Of a stretch of DNA of 20,897 nucleotides, positions 1 through 7,058 are shown one piece after another. Each line of letters starts with the position of its first letter. Positions within the stretch are counted from its first letter, which is position 1. The position numbers and the translations under genes were made by a program. Below the pieces are notes generated by a model, which worked only from the letters and a program-made list of their open reading frames with translations, was not told the DNA's origin and searched no databases. Origin of the DNA: Candidatus Cibiobacter qucibialis (GTDB lineage: Bacteria; Bacillota; Clostridia; Oscillospirales; Ruminococcaceae); contig SAUS01000046.1 of assembly GCA_004000625.1 (NCBI GenBank), forward strand, positions 1-20,897, in the 5' to 3' direction.

Positions 1-84
1 CATCCAGTATTATCTGCGCTTTTGGCTTGGCATCTGCCGCACCTCGCTCGCCGTATCGGCACTTAGAATTATGTGGTATTGCCT
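1..84 (+). repeat. MITE-like palindromic repeat, copy 1 (cut by the window start)
   Basis: This is the right-hand 84 bases of the 174-bp repeat seen complete at 16591-16764, differing from that copy at two positions. It ends in the terminal repeat read as GGTATTGCCT, followed by TA at 85-86. The window begins at the loop at the centre of the element, so the left half is missing. The element carries no protein. Its last base and the flanking TA form the stop codon of the minus-strand isomerase gene. Confidence 0.88.
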
Positions 85-911
85 TAGAAAAACTGTTTGA
101 TAAAAGCAATATCGCTGGCAGCACGGGCGGGCACGGCTTCCTCGCGCAGAACGGGCAACGGCTGCGGCAGGGTGCGCAGCATGGCAAAGGCACCGGCGTA
201 ATCGGTGCAGGAATCTTCCAGGCTGGTGTGCAGCATGGTGCCGTCCGGCGTAAAGTTCTTGCCCTTAAAGTGTACGGCCTTGATTTTGTCCCCAAGCAGC
301 TCGCCCATGGCGTCCCACAGGGGCTGCTGGTTGTCCTTGCCCTCAAAGCTGACCAGGTTGCTCATGTCCAGGATGACCCCCAGCGCGGGGCTTTGCATCA
401 TATCCAGGATGTGCCGCGCTGCCTGCGGGGTGTTGGTGCTGTCGCCAACAACGGGCTCAATGGCAACGGTCACGCCAAGGCGCTCGGCTTCCGGCAGAAT
501 GGTTTCCAGGCTTTTGCAGAGCATATATTGGGCTCGCTCGCGGGTGGTGCCGGCGGGCTGCTTGTGCATGCCGGTAGTCTCGGTGCCAATGCAGCCCGCG
601 TTCAGCGCCTTGCACACGGCCAGCTGGCTTTTGAAATCCGCTGCGTTGGCGCTGCGCTGCACTTCGTCCGCGATGGCAAGCTCCACATAGGTGCCCAGCA
701 CGGCAACAGCGATGTTGTGCTTCTTTTGCGCTTCCAGCGTGTTCTGCACCAGCTGCGGGGTAACGTCCGCATAGCTGGCAACGCCGGGCACGCATTTTTT
801 GTAGGCCAGCTGCACGCAGGCAAACCCGTCTGCGGAAACCTTGCCAAACAGCTCATCGGGCGTGCCCTTACCGTAATCATGCAGGCGGGCACCAACGGTA
901 AATATGGCCAT
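84..911 (-). CDS. Sugar phosphate isomerase/epimerase family protein (TIM barrel)
   Basis: A 275-residue protein of the xylose isomerase-like TIM-barrel (AP endonuclease 2) superfamily, which contains metal-dependent sugar isomerases and epimerases. Visible family features are Ile-Glu-Pro at 151-153, Leu-Asp-Met-Ser-Asn at 181-185, His214 in AVHFKGK and Glu257/258, matching the usual spacing of metal-binding Glu, Asp, His and Glu. No signal peptide, so cytoplasmic. It is last in the operon after the GH28 and GH88/105 genes. Its ribosome-binding site (complement of cctcctt, about 922-928) overlaps the upstream stop codon, implying coupled translation. By context it probably handles a sugar released from pectin fragments, but the substrate cannot be read from sequence. 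The stop TAA (84-86) is made by the repeat element and its TA target, so the original C-terminus may have differed slightly. Family call firm, reaction unknown. Confidence 0.88.
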   Translation of the reverse strand: MAIFTVGARLHDYGKGTPDELFGKVSADGFACVQLAYKKCVPGVASYADVTPQLVQNTLEAQKKHNIAVAVLGTYVELAIADEVQRSANAADFKSQLAVCKALNAGCIGTETTGMHKQPAGTTRERAQYMLCKSLETILPEAERLGVTVAIEPVVGDSTNTPQAARHILDMMQSPALGVILDMSNLVSFEGKDNQQPLWDAMGELLGDKIKAVHFKGKNFTPDGTMLHTSLEDSCTDYAGAFAMLRTLPQPLPVLREEAVPARAASDIAFIKQFF

Positions 912-926
912 AACAGCGGAACCTCC

Positions 927-2069
927 TTACTGGATGATCATTTCAGTATAGGCCAGCAGCAGGGGGGCAACGCCCTTGGCGTCGTTTTCCACAACTGGCT
1001 CGCTGAAATAGTATTCCAGGCTGCCATCGCGGCGGGTGGCGCCGCCCAAACCGGCTACCAGGCAGATGCCGGACAGTTGCAGCTCGCCCTTATCGTTCAC
1101 GCCCAGGTATTTGTCACAGGTGCCATAGAATGCCTTTTCGCCGTAAGCGCGGAACCGCTTGGGCAGGTAGCCCAGCCGCACGCCTTTGAGCACGGCGTAA
1201 GCGAACAGGGAGCTGCCGGAGGTTTCCAGATAGTTGCCCGGTACGCCGGCTTTATCAATGACCTGCCAGAACATGCCGGTCTCGGCGTCCTGGAACTGGA
1301 TCATGGCCTCCACTGCTTCCTTGAACATAGCCATAATGGCGCGGTATTCGTAATACATCTGCTCGTCCATGCGCTCCAGAACATCCACCATGGCAACCAG
1401 GAACCAGCCCATGGCGCGCAGCCAGAAGTTTGCGCTGCAGCCCGTTACAGGATCGGCCCAGTACATCTGGCGGCTTTCATCATAGCCGTGGTAGTACAGG
1501 CCGGTTTTGGGGTCTCGCATGTACTTCTTGATGTTCATGAACTGCTTATAACTGTCCTGGCAGCCCTTCATGCCGTTGTAGCGGGTCTCGTATTCCATGT
1601 AGAATGGCTGCGCCATATAGGTGCCGTCCAGCCAAACCTGCCACGGGTAGATGGCTTTGTGCCAGAAATTGCCATCCTTGGTGCGGGGCTGGGTGTCCAG
1701 CTGGGCGCGGATGGTGTTGATGGCATCCCGGTAGCGCTGCTCGCCGGTCAAATCAACCAGGAAAAACAGGTTTTTGCCCTGGTTGATGTTGTCCAGGTTA
1801 TGCTCGTTGGCGTCAAAGGTGTAGATCTCGCCGCCATCCTTGACAAAGTAGTCTACAAAATCGCGGGAGAACTTCAGGAACTTTTCATCCCCGGTGGTCT
1901 TGTACAGGCTCAGGCAGGCGGTGATCATGCAGCCGTCCACATAGTTCCATTTATTTGGCTTGCCGCTGCGCACCTTTTCAATGTTCCACAGTGGGGCTTC
2001 GGCAGAGCTGCCGGCAATCAGATAATCCACATAATTGCCCAGGGTGGTCAAAATTTCTTCATGGGTCAT
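927..2069 (-). CDS. Glycoside hydrolase family 88/105, unsaturated (rhamno)galacturonyl hydrolase
   Basis: A 380-residue (alpha/alpha)6-barrel protein resembling YteR-type unsaturated rhamnogalacturonyl hydrolases, which remove the 4,5-unsaturated uronic acid left at the non-reducing end by pectate or rhamnogalacturonan lyases. Family landmarks are KWNYVDGCM near 40-48, LDGTYMAQPFYMEYE at 147-161 (Asp148 is at the position of the catalytic Asp of YteR-like enzymes) and NFWLRAMGW at 214-222. Length fits GH105. There is no signal peptide, so it should act on imported oligosaccharides. The start codon lies 3 bases after the GH28 stop, with its AGGAGG-type site inside the end of the GH28 gene (about 2077-2084), so the two are translationally coupled. 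GH88 and GH105 are hard to separate by eye; the GH28 neighbour favours GH105. Confidence 0.9.
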   Translation of the reverse strand: MTHEEILTTLGNYVDYLIAGSSAEAPLWNIEKVRSGKPNKWNYVDGCMITACLSLYKTTGDEKFLKFSRDFVDYFVKDGGEIYTFDANEHNLDNINQGKNLFFLVDLTGEQRYRDAINTIRAQLDTQPRTKDGNFWHKAIYPWQVWLDGTYMAQPFYMEYETRYNGMKGCQDSYKQFMNIKKYMRDPKTGLYYHGYDESRQMYWADPVTGCSANFWLRAMGWFLVAMVDVLERMDEQMYYEYRAIMAMFKEAVEAMIQFQDAETGMFWQVIDKAGVPGNYLETSGSSLFAYAVLKGVRLGYLPKRFRAYGEKAFYGTCDKYLGVNDKGELQLSGICLVAGLGGATRRDGSLEYYFSEPVVENDAKGVAPLLLAYTEMIIQ

Positions 2070-2072
2070 GGC

Positions 2073-3632
2073 TTAATCCTCCTTAAAGCTGCCAACGTTG
2101 ATAAAGTTCAGGCGTTCGCCTACATAGCCTTCCAGTTTGACATTGTGGAAGTGAATCTCCTTCACGTTTTCGGCCCAGATCGCCAGCTTGCTGCATTCGG
2201 CGGCACCGCACATCATGGCGGCGTGGCCAGCCCCGGCGTTTTCGGCAAAGGAGATGCTGACATTGTTCATCTCCACTTTTTCAACCGGCTGCTCCGGCAG
2301 ACCGCTGAACCAGCAGCCTGCATACTCGGCGTCGGTGGCGGTGATATTTTCCATCGTCAGGCTGCCCAGGCGGGGGGTAGCATCGTCCAGCGGCAGGGGT
2401 TCATGGCTCTGCACATAGTCGCTTTTGCCGTCCGGGTCACAGAAGTAGAACATGTTGATGACGAATGGGGTCAGCACATGGCGCATTTCCACGTTGCGGA
2501 ACACCAGCCCGTCGATCACGGCGTTCTTGCCGCGACCGCGGCGGGTCTTGATGCGCAGGCCGCGGTCGGTGTGGTCCATCAGGCACTGGGTAACCACCAC
2601 ATTTTTCACGCCGCCGCTCATCTCGCTGCCAATAACCAGGCCGCCATGGCCGCGGTTCAGGTTGCAGTTGCGGATGGTCACATTCTCGCAGGGGGTATGC
2701 ATCACAGTGCCAAGGAAGAGTTTGCCGGACTTGAGGGCGATGCAGTCATCGCCAACATGGATGAAATCACCGATGATGTTCACATTCTTGCAGCTTTCGG
2801 GGTCAATGCCGTCGGTGTTGGGGCTGTCGGCGCGGTTGTGAATCTGCAGCTGCAGGATGTTCACCCCGTCCGAGTAGGTGGGGTGGATGGTCCAGGAGAA
2901 GCTGTTGCACACCTCCACACCGTGTAGGGTCACATTCTTGGCTTTGCTGGTAAAGAAGAGCCGCGGCCGCCAGGCGATAAGTTTCACCTTGATGTGCTGG
3001 TACCAGTCGCCGTTGTCGGCGTTGGCGTTGATGCAGCCTTCGCCGGTGATGGTCACATTTTCGGCATTGATGACATTGATCAAACCGGCAAAGCAGTCCA
3101 GCGGGTTTCCCTCCCAGCCGCCGAGATAGGCTTCGTGCTGTTCATCGGCGCAGGGCAGCACACCAGGCAGGATGGGATATTCGCGGCGGTCGGTGCCGCC
3201 CAGCAGGGTGCAGCCTTTTTCCAGGTACAGGGTGGTGTTGCTGCACAAAAACAGGCTCTGGGTGCGGTAAGTACCGGCGGGCACATACACCGTGCCGCCC
3301 GGCGGGCAGGTGGAAAGCGCAGCCTGCAAAAAGGCGGTGTTGTCGGTTACGCCGTCATTCACCAGGCCATAGCGGGAAGCATCTACAAAAAAGCTTTCCG
3401 CCGCGGTGGCAAAGTCCAGGGTACCGGTATCGCCATCAGTGGCAAGCACTTCCAGGTGGTAGGTTTTGCCGGGTTCCAGGCTGAACACGCTGAACACGTT
3501 GGTGCAGCAGGCTTCCAGCACAGTCTGGCCGTTCAGCTGAACCCGGAACGGGGCAGGGGCGGTATAGCAGGTGTTGTTTTGCAGCTCAAAACAGGCGCTG
3601 CGGGTACAGGCACGAACGAGAGCGAGTTTCAT
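2073..3632 (-). CDS. Glycoside hydrolase family 28 (polygalacturonase-type) enzyme, intracellular
   Basis: A 519-residue parallel beta-helix enzyme of GH28, which hydrolyses alpha-1,4-galacturonosyl bonds in homogalacturonan or related bonds in rhamnogalacturonan. All four GH28 signatures are present: NTDG at 272-275, GDDC at 294-297, GHG at 328-330 and RIK at 360-362. The catalytic acids are Asp274, Asp295 and Asp296. A small beta-rich region (about 1-75) precedes the helix, as in bacterial exo-acting members. The reading frame stays open 52 codons further upstream, but the ATG at 3632 is chosen because a GGAGGA site (complement at 3642-3647) lies at correct spacing and the upstream stretch would cross the AraC promoter. 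The N-terminus is not a signal peptide, so the enzyme is cytoplasmic. It is first in the operon with the GH105 and isomerase genes, divergent from the AraC regulator. Exo or endo action is not decidable here. Confidence 0.93.
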   Translation of the reverse strand: MKLALVRACTRSACFELQNNTCYTAPAPFRVQLNGQTVLEACCTNVFSVFSLEPGKTYHLEVLATDGDTGTLDFATAAESFFVDASRYGLVNDGVTDNTAFLQAALSTCPPGGTVYVPAGTYRTQSLFLCSNTTLYLEKGCTLLGGTDRREYPILPGVLPCADEQHEAYLGGWEGNPLDCFAGLINVINAENVTITGEGCINANADNGDWYQHIKVKLIAWRPRLFFTSKAKNVTLHGVEVCNSFSWTIHPTYSDGVNILQLQIHNRADSPNTDGIDPESCKNVNIIGDFIHVGDDCIALKSGKLFLGTVMHTPCENVTIRNCNLNRGHGGLVIGSEMSGGVKNVVVTQCLMDHTDRGLRIKTRRGRGKNAVIDGLVFRNVEMRHVLTPFVINMFYFCDPDGKSDYVQSHEPLPLDDATPRLGSLTMENITATDAEYAGCWFSGLPEQPVEKVEMNNVSISFAENAGAGHAAMMCGAAECSKLAIWAENVKEIHFHNVKLEGYVGERLNFINVGSFKED

Positions 3633-3666
3633 ACGATGATTTCCTCCATAAAAAATGAAAAAAGTT

Positions 3667-3695
3667 TTGAAATTCAACAAGAAATGTGTTAAGAT
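3667..3695 (+). promoter_or_regulatory. Predicted sigma-A promoter of the AraC-family regulator
   Basis: TTGAAA at 3667-3672 and TAAGAT at 3690-3695, separated by 17 bases, match the sigma-70/sigma-A consensus well and point toward the regulator gene. Transcription would start near 3702 and give a leader of about 80 nt. The region is strongly AT-rich compared with the genes on both sides. Confidence 0.6.
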
Positions 3696-3710
3696 GAAAT
3701 AAATCAACAA
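3671..3710. promoter_or_regulatory. Candidate AraC-type operator: two direct repeats 30 bp apart
   Basis: AATTCAACAA (3671-3680) and AAATCAACAA (3701-3710) agree at nine of ten positions and start exactly 30 bases apart, about three helical turns. AraC-family proteins usually bind such direct repeats. They lie in the intergenic region between the divergent GH28 operon and its AraC-type regulator, overlapping the regulator's own predicted promoter, which would suit both activation of the operon and autoregulation. The assignment rests on position and spacing only. Confidence 0.4.
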
Positions 3711-3780
3711 AATTGAAGCGCGTTCTGCCCTAAAATTGGCAAAAATGCTTGGGCGGGGCGTGGCGGGAGGTTTGAACAGG

Positions 3781-4653
3781 ATGGTCAAGGAATATACCTA
3801 TTCCCCCCATGTGGACTTTTATATCGATATGATCGACCGCGAGCATAGCTACGATATGGGAAGTTTCCACACACACCACAAATATGAACTGTATTATGAA
3901 GTGGAAGGCGCGCGGCGCTATTTTATTGAGGATTCCGCCTATATCGTCAATGCAGGCAATGTGATCCTGATTGGGGAAAACCAGATCCACAAGACTGGTT
4001 CGGTAGGGGATGGCCCCACCAGCCGCATTGTGTGCAATTTCAGCCGCGAGTATCTGCAGGAGATCAGTGGGGCTTTCCCGGAGATTGACCTGTTCGGCTT
4101 TATGAGCGAGGAGAACAACCACCTGCTGAGCAGCATCACGGTTAAGCAGCAGAACTATATCTACTCCATCCTGCAGCAGCTGATCCAGATGCAGGACGAA
4201 AACAGTCCCGAAAGCGCTGTGACCCGCAAAATGCTGCTGGCCACGCTGCTGTTGCAGCTGAAAAAGATGTGCGAAAACCAGCATGAGCTGGGGGGCGACA
4301 GCGGCCGGGTGACCAACCGCATCGTCAGTCAGATCCAAGGCTATATTGCGGAGCATTACGCCGAGAAGCTGACCCTGACAAGCATTGCCAACCAGTTTTA
4401 CATCAGCCCGTATTACCTCAGCCGTCTGTTCAAAAAGACCATCAACCTGAGCCTGATCGAATACATCAACGGCGTACGCATCAAAGCGGCGCAGAACATG
4501 ATCGAAAAGACCAACGAAAGCATTTCCAGCGTGGCGGAAAAGACAGGCTTTATGACAAGCGCGCATTTCCGGCGGGTGTTCAAAGATGCCACAGGGCTTT
4601 CACCCCAGCAGTACCGCCAATATTTCAAGCGGGTAAACAAACCGGAAAAATAA
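3781..4653 (+). CDS. AraC-family transcriptional regulator
   Basis: A 290-residue regulator with an N-terminal cupin-like sugar-sensing domain (about 15-95, with His30, His32 and His33 in SFHTHHKYEL) and a C-terminal AraC DNA-binding domain of two helix-turn-helix units (about 197-217, LTSIANQFYISPYYLSRLFK, and about 247-268). It ends in the family signature TGLSPQQYRQYFK. The ATG at 3781 is preferred over a TTG at 3736 because GGGAGG at 3765-3770 is correctly spaced and the residues before it match nothing. It is transcribed divergently from the GH28 operon and lies between it and the ABC transporter operon, so it probably activates both in response to a pectin-derived sugar. The inducer is unknown. 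A terminator follows the gene. Confidence 0.92.
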   Translation: MVKEYTYSPHVDFYIDMIDREHSYDMGSFHTHHKYELYYEVEGARRYFIEDSAYIVNAGNVILIGENQIHKTGSVGDGPTSRIVCNFSREYLQEISGAFPEIDLFGFMSEENNHLLSSITVKQQNYIYSILQQLIQMQDENSPESAVTRKMLLATLLLQLKKMCENQHELGGDSGRVTNRIVSQIQGYIAEHYAEKLTLTSIANQFYISPYYLSRLFKKTINLSLIEYINGVRIKAAQNMIEKTNESISSVAEKTGFMTSAHFRRVFKDATGLSPQQYRQYFKRVNKPEK

Positions 4654-4689
4654 GGCCGAAAATGTTACAGCACAAAACCACAACCCCCG

Positions 4690-4720
4690 GCGGCTGCCAA
4701 CAGGCAGCCGCTTTTGTTTT
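4690..4720 (+). terminator. Rho-independent terminator of the AraC-family gene
   Basis: A perfect 9-bp stem GCGGCTGCC / GGCAGCCGC (4690-4698 with 4703-4711) around a four-base AACA loop is followed at once by TTTTGTTTT. It starts 36 bases after the regulator's stop codon. Confidence 0.9.
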
Positions 4721-4845
4721 GCCCCTAACGGATAAGCAGGGCAGGGGAGAGCGATGCAAAGGGATCAGCAGAAAAGGCACCATCATGTGCCGGAATATAG
4801 CGGAAAGCCGAAAGCTTTTTTATTCCGGCTGCATCCTGAATATTA
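4721..4845. other. Intergenic spacer with a long hairpin
   Basis: Part of the gene-free stretch 4654-5162. GCCGGAATA (4789-4797) is the perfect complement of TATTCCGGC (4821-4829), and the sequence between can form a second short stem (AAAGC/GCTTT). An overlapping GGCAC/GTGCC hairpin (4776-4791) may compete with it. No reading frame with a ribosome-binding site is present. It may be a transcript-end structure or an old repeat remnant; no known RNA family is recognised. Confidence 0.35.
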
Positions 4846-5019
4846 GGGCATCACCGCACAATTCCCGCCTAACGGCTCAAGCACCGCTCCGGCGGCTGCG
4901 GCACGGCATCTGCGTTGCCAAAATGCTCGATAAGACATCCAGTATTATCTGCGCTTTTGGCTTAGCATCTGCCGTACCTCGCTCGCCGTATCGGCACTTA
5001 GAATTATGCGGTATTGCCT
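4846..5019 (+). repeat. MITE-like palindromic repeat, copy 2 (complete, 174 bp)
   Basis: Complete copy flanked by TA at 4844-4845 and 5020-5021. The left end reads GGGCATCACCGCACAATTC and the right end reads GAATTATGCGGTATTGCCT. These are inverted repeats with a few mismatches, more on the left end than in the other copies. The interior folds back on itself (GCCAAAA pairs with TTTTGGC, and GATAA with TTATC at the apex). It lies downstream of both the AraC terminator and, on the other strand, the ABC-transporter terminator, so it interrupts no gene. No coding capacity. Confidence 0.9.
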
Positions 5020-5063
5020 TAGGAACGGCCAAAAGCGAGAAAAGCCAGTGGCCGGAGTTTTCA

Positions 5064-5108
5064 AAATAAAAGCTGCCCGGTACCCCTTTTGCAGCGGTAC
5101 GGGGCAGC
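5064..5108 (-). terminator. Rho-independent terminator of the ABC transporter operon
   Basis: Read on the minus strand, a GC-rich stem of GCTGCCC plus GTACC pairs with GGTACC plus GGGCAGC, with one bulged base, and is followed by TTTTATTTT (complement at 5064-5071). It starts about 55 bases after the stop codon of the last permease gene. Confidence 0.85.
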
Positions 5109-5162
5109 CTGTGTAGTGGTTTGGGCGCAAAAAGATCAAAAGTTTTGGAAAAGACTTGAAGC

Positions 5163-6026
5163 TTAGCCCTTTACACTGCCAGCGGCAATGCCGTCAATAA
5201 AGGAATCCTGAGCGGCAAAGAAAACCAGCAGCTGCGGGATAATGGAAATCAGGGACAAGGCAAGGATGCGGTTCCACTGAATGCCTTCACTGGTACTGTC
5301 CATAGACAGCTTAACAAAGATTGCCATGGGGTATTTGCGCGGGGTAGTAACGTAAAGCAGGGGACCCATAAAGTCGTTGCAGCTCCACATGAACTGGAAC
5401 AGCGCACAGGCGACCAGAGAGGGGCTGAGCATGGGGCAGATGATCTTGTACAGGATCTTGACCGGGCCGCAGCCGTCAATGGCGGCGGCTTCGTCCAGGT
5501 CGTGCGGGATGCTGCGCATGAACTGCACCAGCTGGTAGACGAAGTAGGTCTCGGTAGCAAACAGGGACGGCACCCACAGGGCGGGGTACAGGGGGGTGTT
5601 GATCCAGTTAAACTTGTTGTACATCATGTACTGCGGAACGTTCAGAACAACCTGCGGCAGGAACAGCGTCATGATCATAACGCCGAACAGAAAATCGCGG
5701 CCCTTGAACTTGAAACGGCTGAAACCGTAAGCAGCAATGACAGAAGAAATAACAGTGAACACAACCTTGGGGATAACGTAGCTGTAGGTGTTCAGGAATG
5801 CACGCCAGATGGTGATATCGCCGCCGTAAGTTTTAGTCACAGCGTTATAATAGCCATCCAGGGTGGGATGCGCGGTAAACGGGGAAAGGCTGGTAAAGAT
5901 CTCGGCGTTGGTCTTAAAGGTGGAGCCCACCATCCACAGCAGCGGATAGACCATGATAAAGCCCATAAAGATCAGAACAAAATACTTGAAGAAGGTTGCC
6001 ACATTGGCGCGTGCTTTCATACCCAT
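5163..6026 (-). CDS. Carbohydrate ABC transporter permease, MalG/UgpE type (CUT1)
   Basis: A 287-residue inner-membrane permease of the CUT1 sugar family with six expected membrane segments; the first (about 14-31, FVLIFMGFIMVYPLLWM) follows a short basic N-terminus. The cytoplasmic EAA loop that docks the ATPase is clear at about 175-200 (LDEAAAIDGCGPVKILYKIICPML). The C-terminal FFAAQDSFIDGIAAGSVKG is the standard ending of MalG-type permeases. ATG 6026 is used; a second ATG six bases downstream is also possible, and the AGGAGGA site (complement near 6035-6041) serves either. It is last in the operon, 19 bases after the other permease and followed by a terminator. Substrate is inferred from neighbouring pectin enzymes. 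Confidence 0.94.
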   Translation of the reverse strand: MGMKARANVATFFKYFVLIFMGFIMVYPLLWMVGSTFKTNAEIFTSLSPFTAHPTLDGYYNAVTKTYGGDITIWRAFLNTYSYVIPKVVFTVISSVIAAYGFSRFKFKGRDFLFGVMIMTLFLPQVVLNVPQYMMYNKFNWINTPLYPALWVPSLFATETYFVYQLVQFMRSIPHDLDEAAAIDGCGPVKILYKIICPMLSPSLVACALFQFMWSCNDFMGPLLYVTTPRKYPMAIFVKLSMDSTSEGIQWNRILALSLISIIPQLLVFFAAQDSFIDGIAAGSVKG

Positions 6027-6045
6027 AAATCAATTCCTCCTTCAA

Positions 6046-6960
6046 TCAGTCAGCATAGTAAACCCAATGCTTCTGGCTGCCAAATGCGATGACAGTGAGC
6101 AGGGCGATGATGATGAACATGACCCAGGCCATGGCGCAGGCCATACCCATTTCGTTGCTCTTGAACGCATAGTTGTAAACCAGCAGCGAAACCAGCGTGA
6201 CGGAACCGCGGGGGCCGCCATTATTAAAGATAATGTAGGGACCGTTGAATTCCTGGAACGCCTGAGCAATCTGGGTAACGAGGTTGTAGAAGATAACGGG
6301 GGTGATCATCGGCACGGTGATGGAGAAGAACTGGCGGGTCCTGGAAGCACCGTCGATGGTGGCGGCTTCGTACAGGTCGACCGAAACGCCCTTCAATGCG
6401 GCAAGGAACAGCACCATGGCGGAGCCGAACTGCCATACACGCAGCACAATGATAACGACCATGGCGTAATCGGGGTCAGCCAGCCAACTGGGCCCCTGAA
6501 TGCCGATAAAGGAGAGCAGCATGTTGATGATGCCATCCTCTTTGAACAGGGCCTTCCACAGAACGGCAATGGCAACAGATCCGCCCAGGATGGAGGGAAT
6601 GTAGTAGATGGTACGGAACAGGTTGACGCACTTGATCTTGAAGTTCAGGATGTAAGCGATGAACAAAGCAAAAATCAGCTTGAGGGGAACGGTGATGAGG
6701 GCATAACGGAAGGTGATGATGAACGAGGTCAGCGTTTTCTTGTTGGTGAAAATGTAGATGTAGTTCATCAGGCCGTACTTGGTAATGCCGTCAAAGAAGT
6801 TCATATCCGTAAAGCTGTAGAACAGGGAAGTGGCAAACGGATACAGCTTGAACACCACAAAACCAATGATCCAAGGAATCAGGAACAAAAGGCCAACGTT
6901 TTCATCACACCATTTTTTGAAAGGAGTGCGGGTCACTGTCTTGGCAGCAGGTGCGCTCAT
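6046..6960 (-). CDS. Carbohydrate ABC transporter permease, MalF/UgpA type (CUT1)
   Basis: A 304-residue permease partner of the MalG-type protein. It begins with a basic cytoplasmic tail (FKKWCDENVG) before the first membrane helix (about 24-43) and carries the EAA motif YEAATIDGASRTRQFFSITVPM around 210-231, which contacts the nucleotide-binding subunit. It pairs with the downstream permease to form the channel for the lipoprotein-delivered sugar. The start at 6960 has AAGGAGG (complement at 6969-6975) at good spacing. A strong hairpin separates it from the binding-protein gene and probably lowers permease output relative to the binding protein. No ATPase gene is present, so the pair likely uses a shared MsmX/MsiK-type ATPase encoded elsewhere. 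Confidence 0.94.
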   Translation of the reverse strand: MSAPAAKTVTRTPFKKWCDENVGLLFLIPWIIGFVVFKLYPFATSLFYSFTDMNFFDGITKYGLMNYIYIFTNKKTLTSFIITFRYALITVPLKLIFALFIAYILNFKIKCVNLFRTIYYIPSILGGSVAIAVLWKALFKEDGIINMLLSFIGIQGPSWLADPDYAMVVIIVLRVWQFGSAMVLFLAALKGVSVDLYEAATIDGASRTRQFFSITVPMITPVIFYNLVTQIAQAFQEFNGPYIIFNNGGPRGSVTLVSLLVYNYAFKSNEMGMACAMAWVMFIIIALLTVIAFGSQKHWVYYAD

Positions 6961-6979
6961 AAAGGAAACCTCCTTGTTA

Positions 6980-7023
6980 CATAATAAAGGGCTGGCCCCA
7001 CCGCCATGGGGCCGGGGCCAGCC
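6980..7023 (-). terminator. Intercistronic hairpin (partial terminator or mRNA stabiliser) after the binding-protein gene
   Basis: GGCTGGCCCC (6990-6999) pairs perfectly over ten bases with GGGGCCAGCC (7014-7023). On the minus strand it is followed by CTTTATTATG, an imperfect U-rich tail. It lies in the 98-base gap between the binding-protein and permease genes. Such hairpins in sugar ABC operons commonly protect the binding-protein transcript or attenuate readthrough, giving binding protein in excess. Whether it terminates is uncertain because the U-tract is poor. Confidence 0.7.
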
Positions 7024-7058
7024 TTGCTGATGCGTAAGGTTAAGTGTGGAAACGGGAA

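Noticed and set aside
27..2927. A 966-codon open frame on the plus strand
   Set aside because: It lies antisense to the isomerase, GH105 and GH28 genes, which show clear family motifs and ribosome-binding sites. Its translation is rich in Gly, His, Val and Ala and resembles no family; it is a by-product of GC-rich codon use.
4945..5139. Frames ending in a shared peptide LRQYRIILSADTAS...
   Set aside because: The common tail is merely the translation of one frame of the repeat element, so the similarity among these frames is repeat-derived and not evidence for a protein family.
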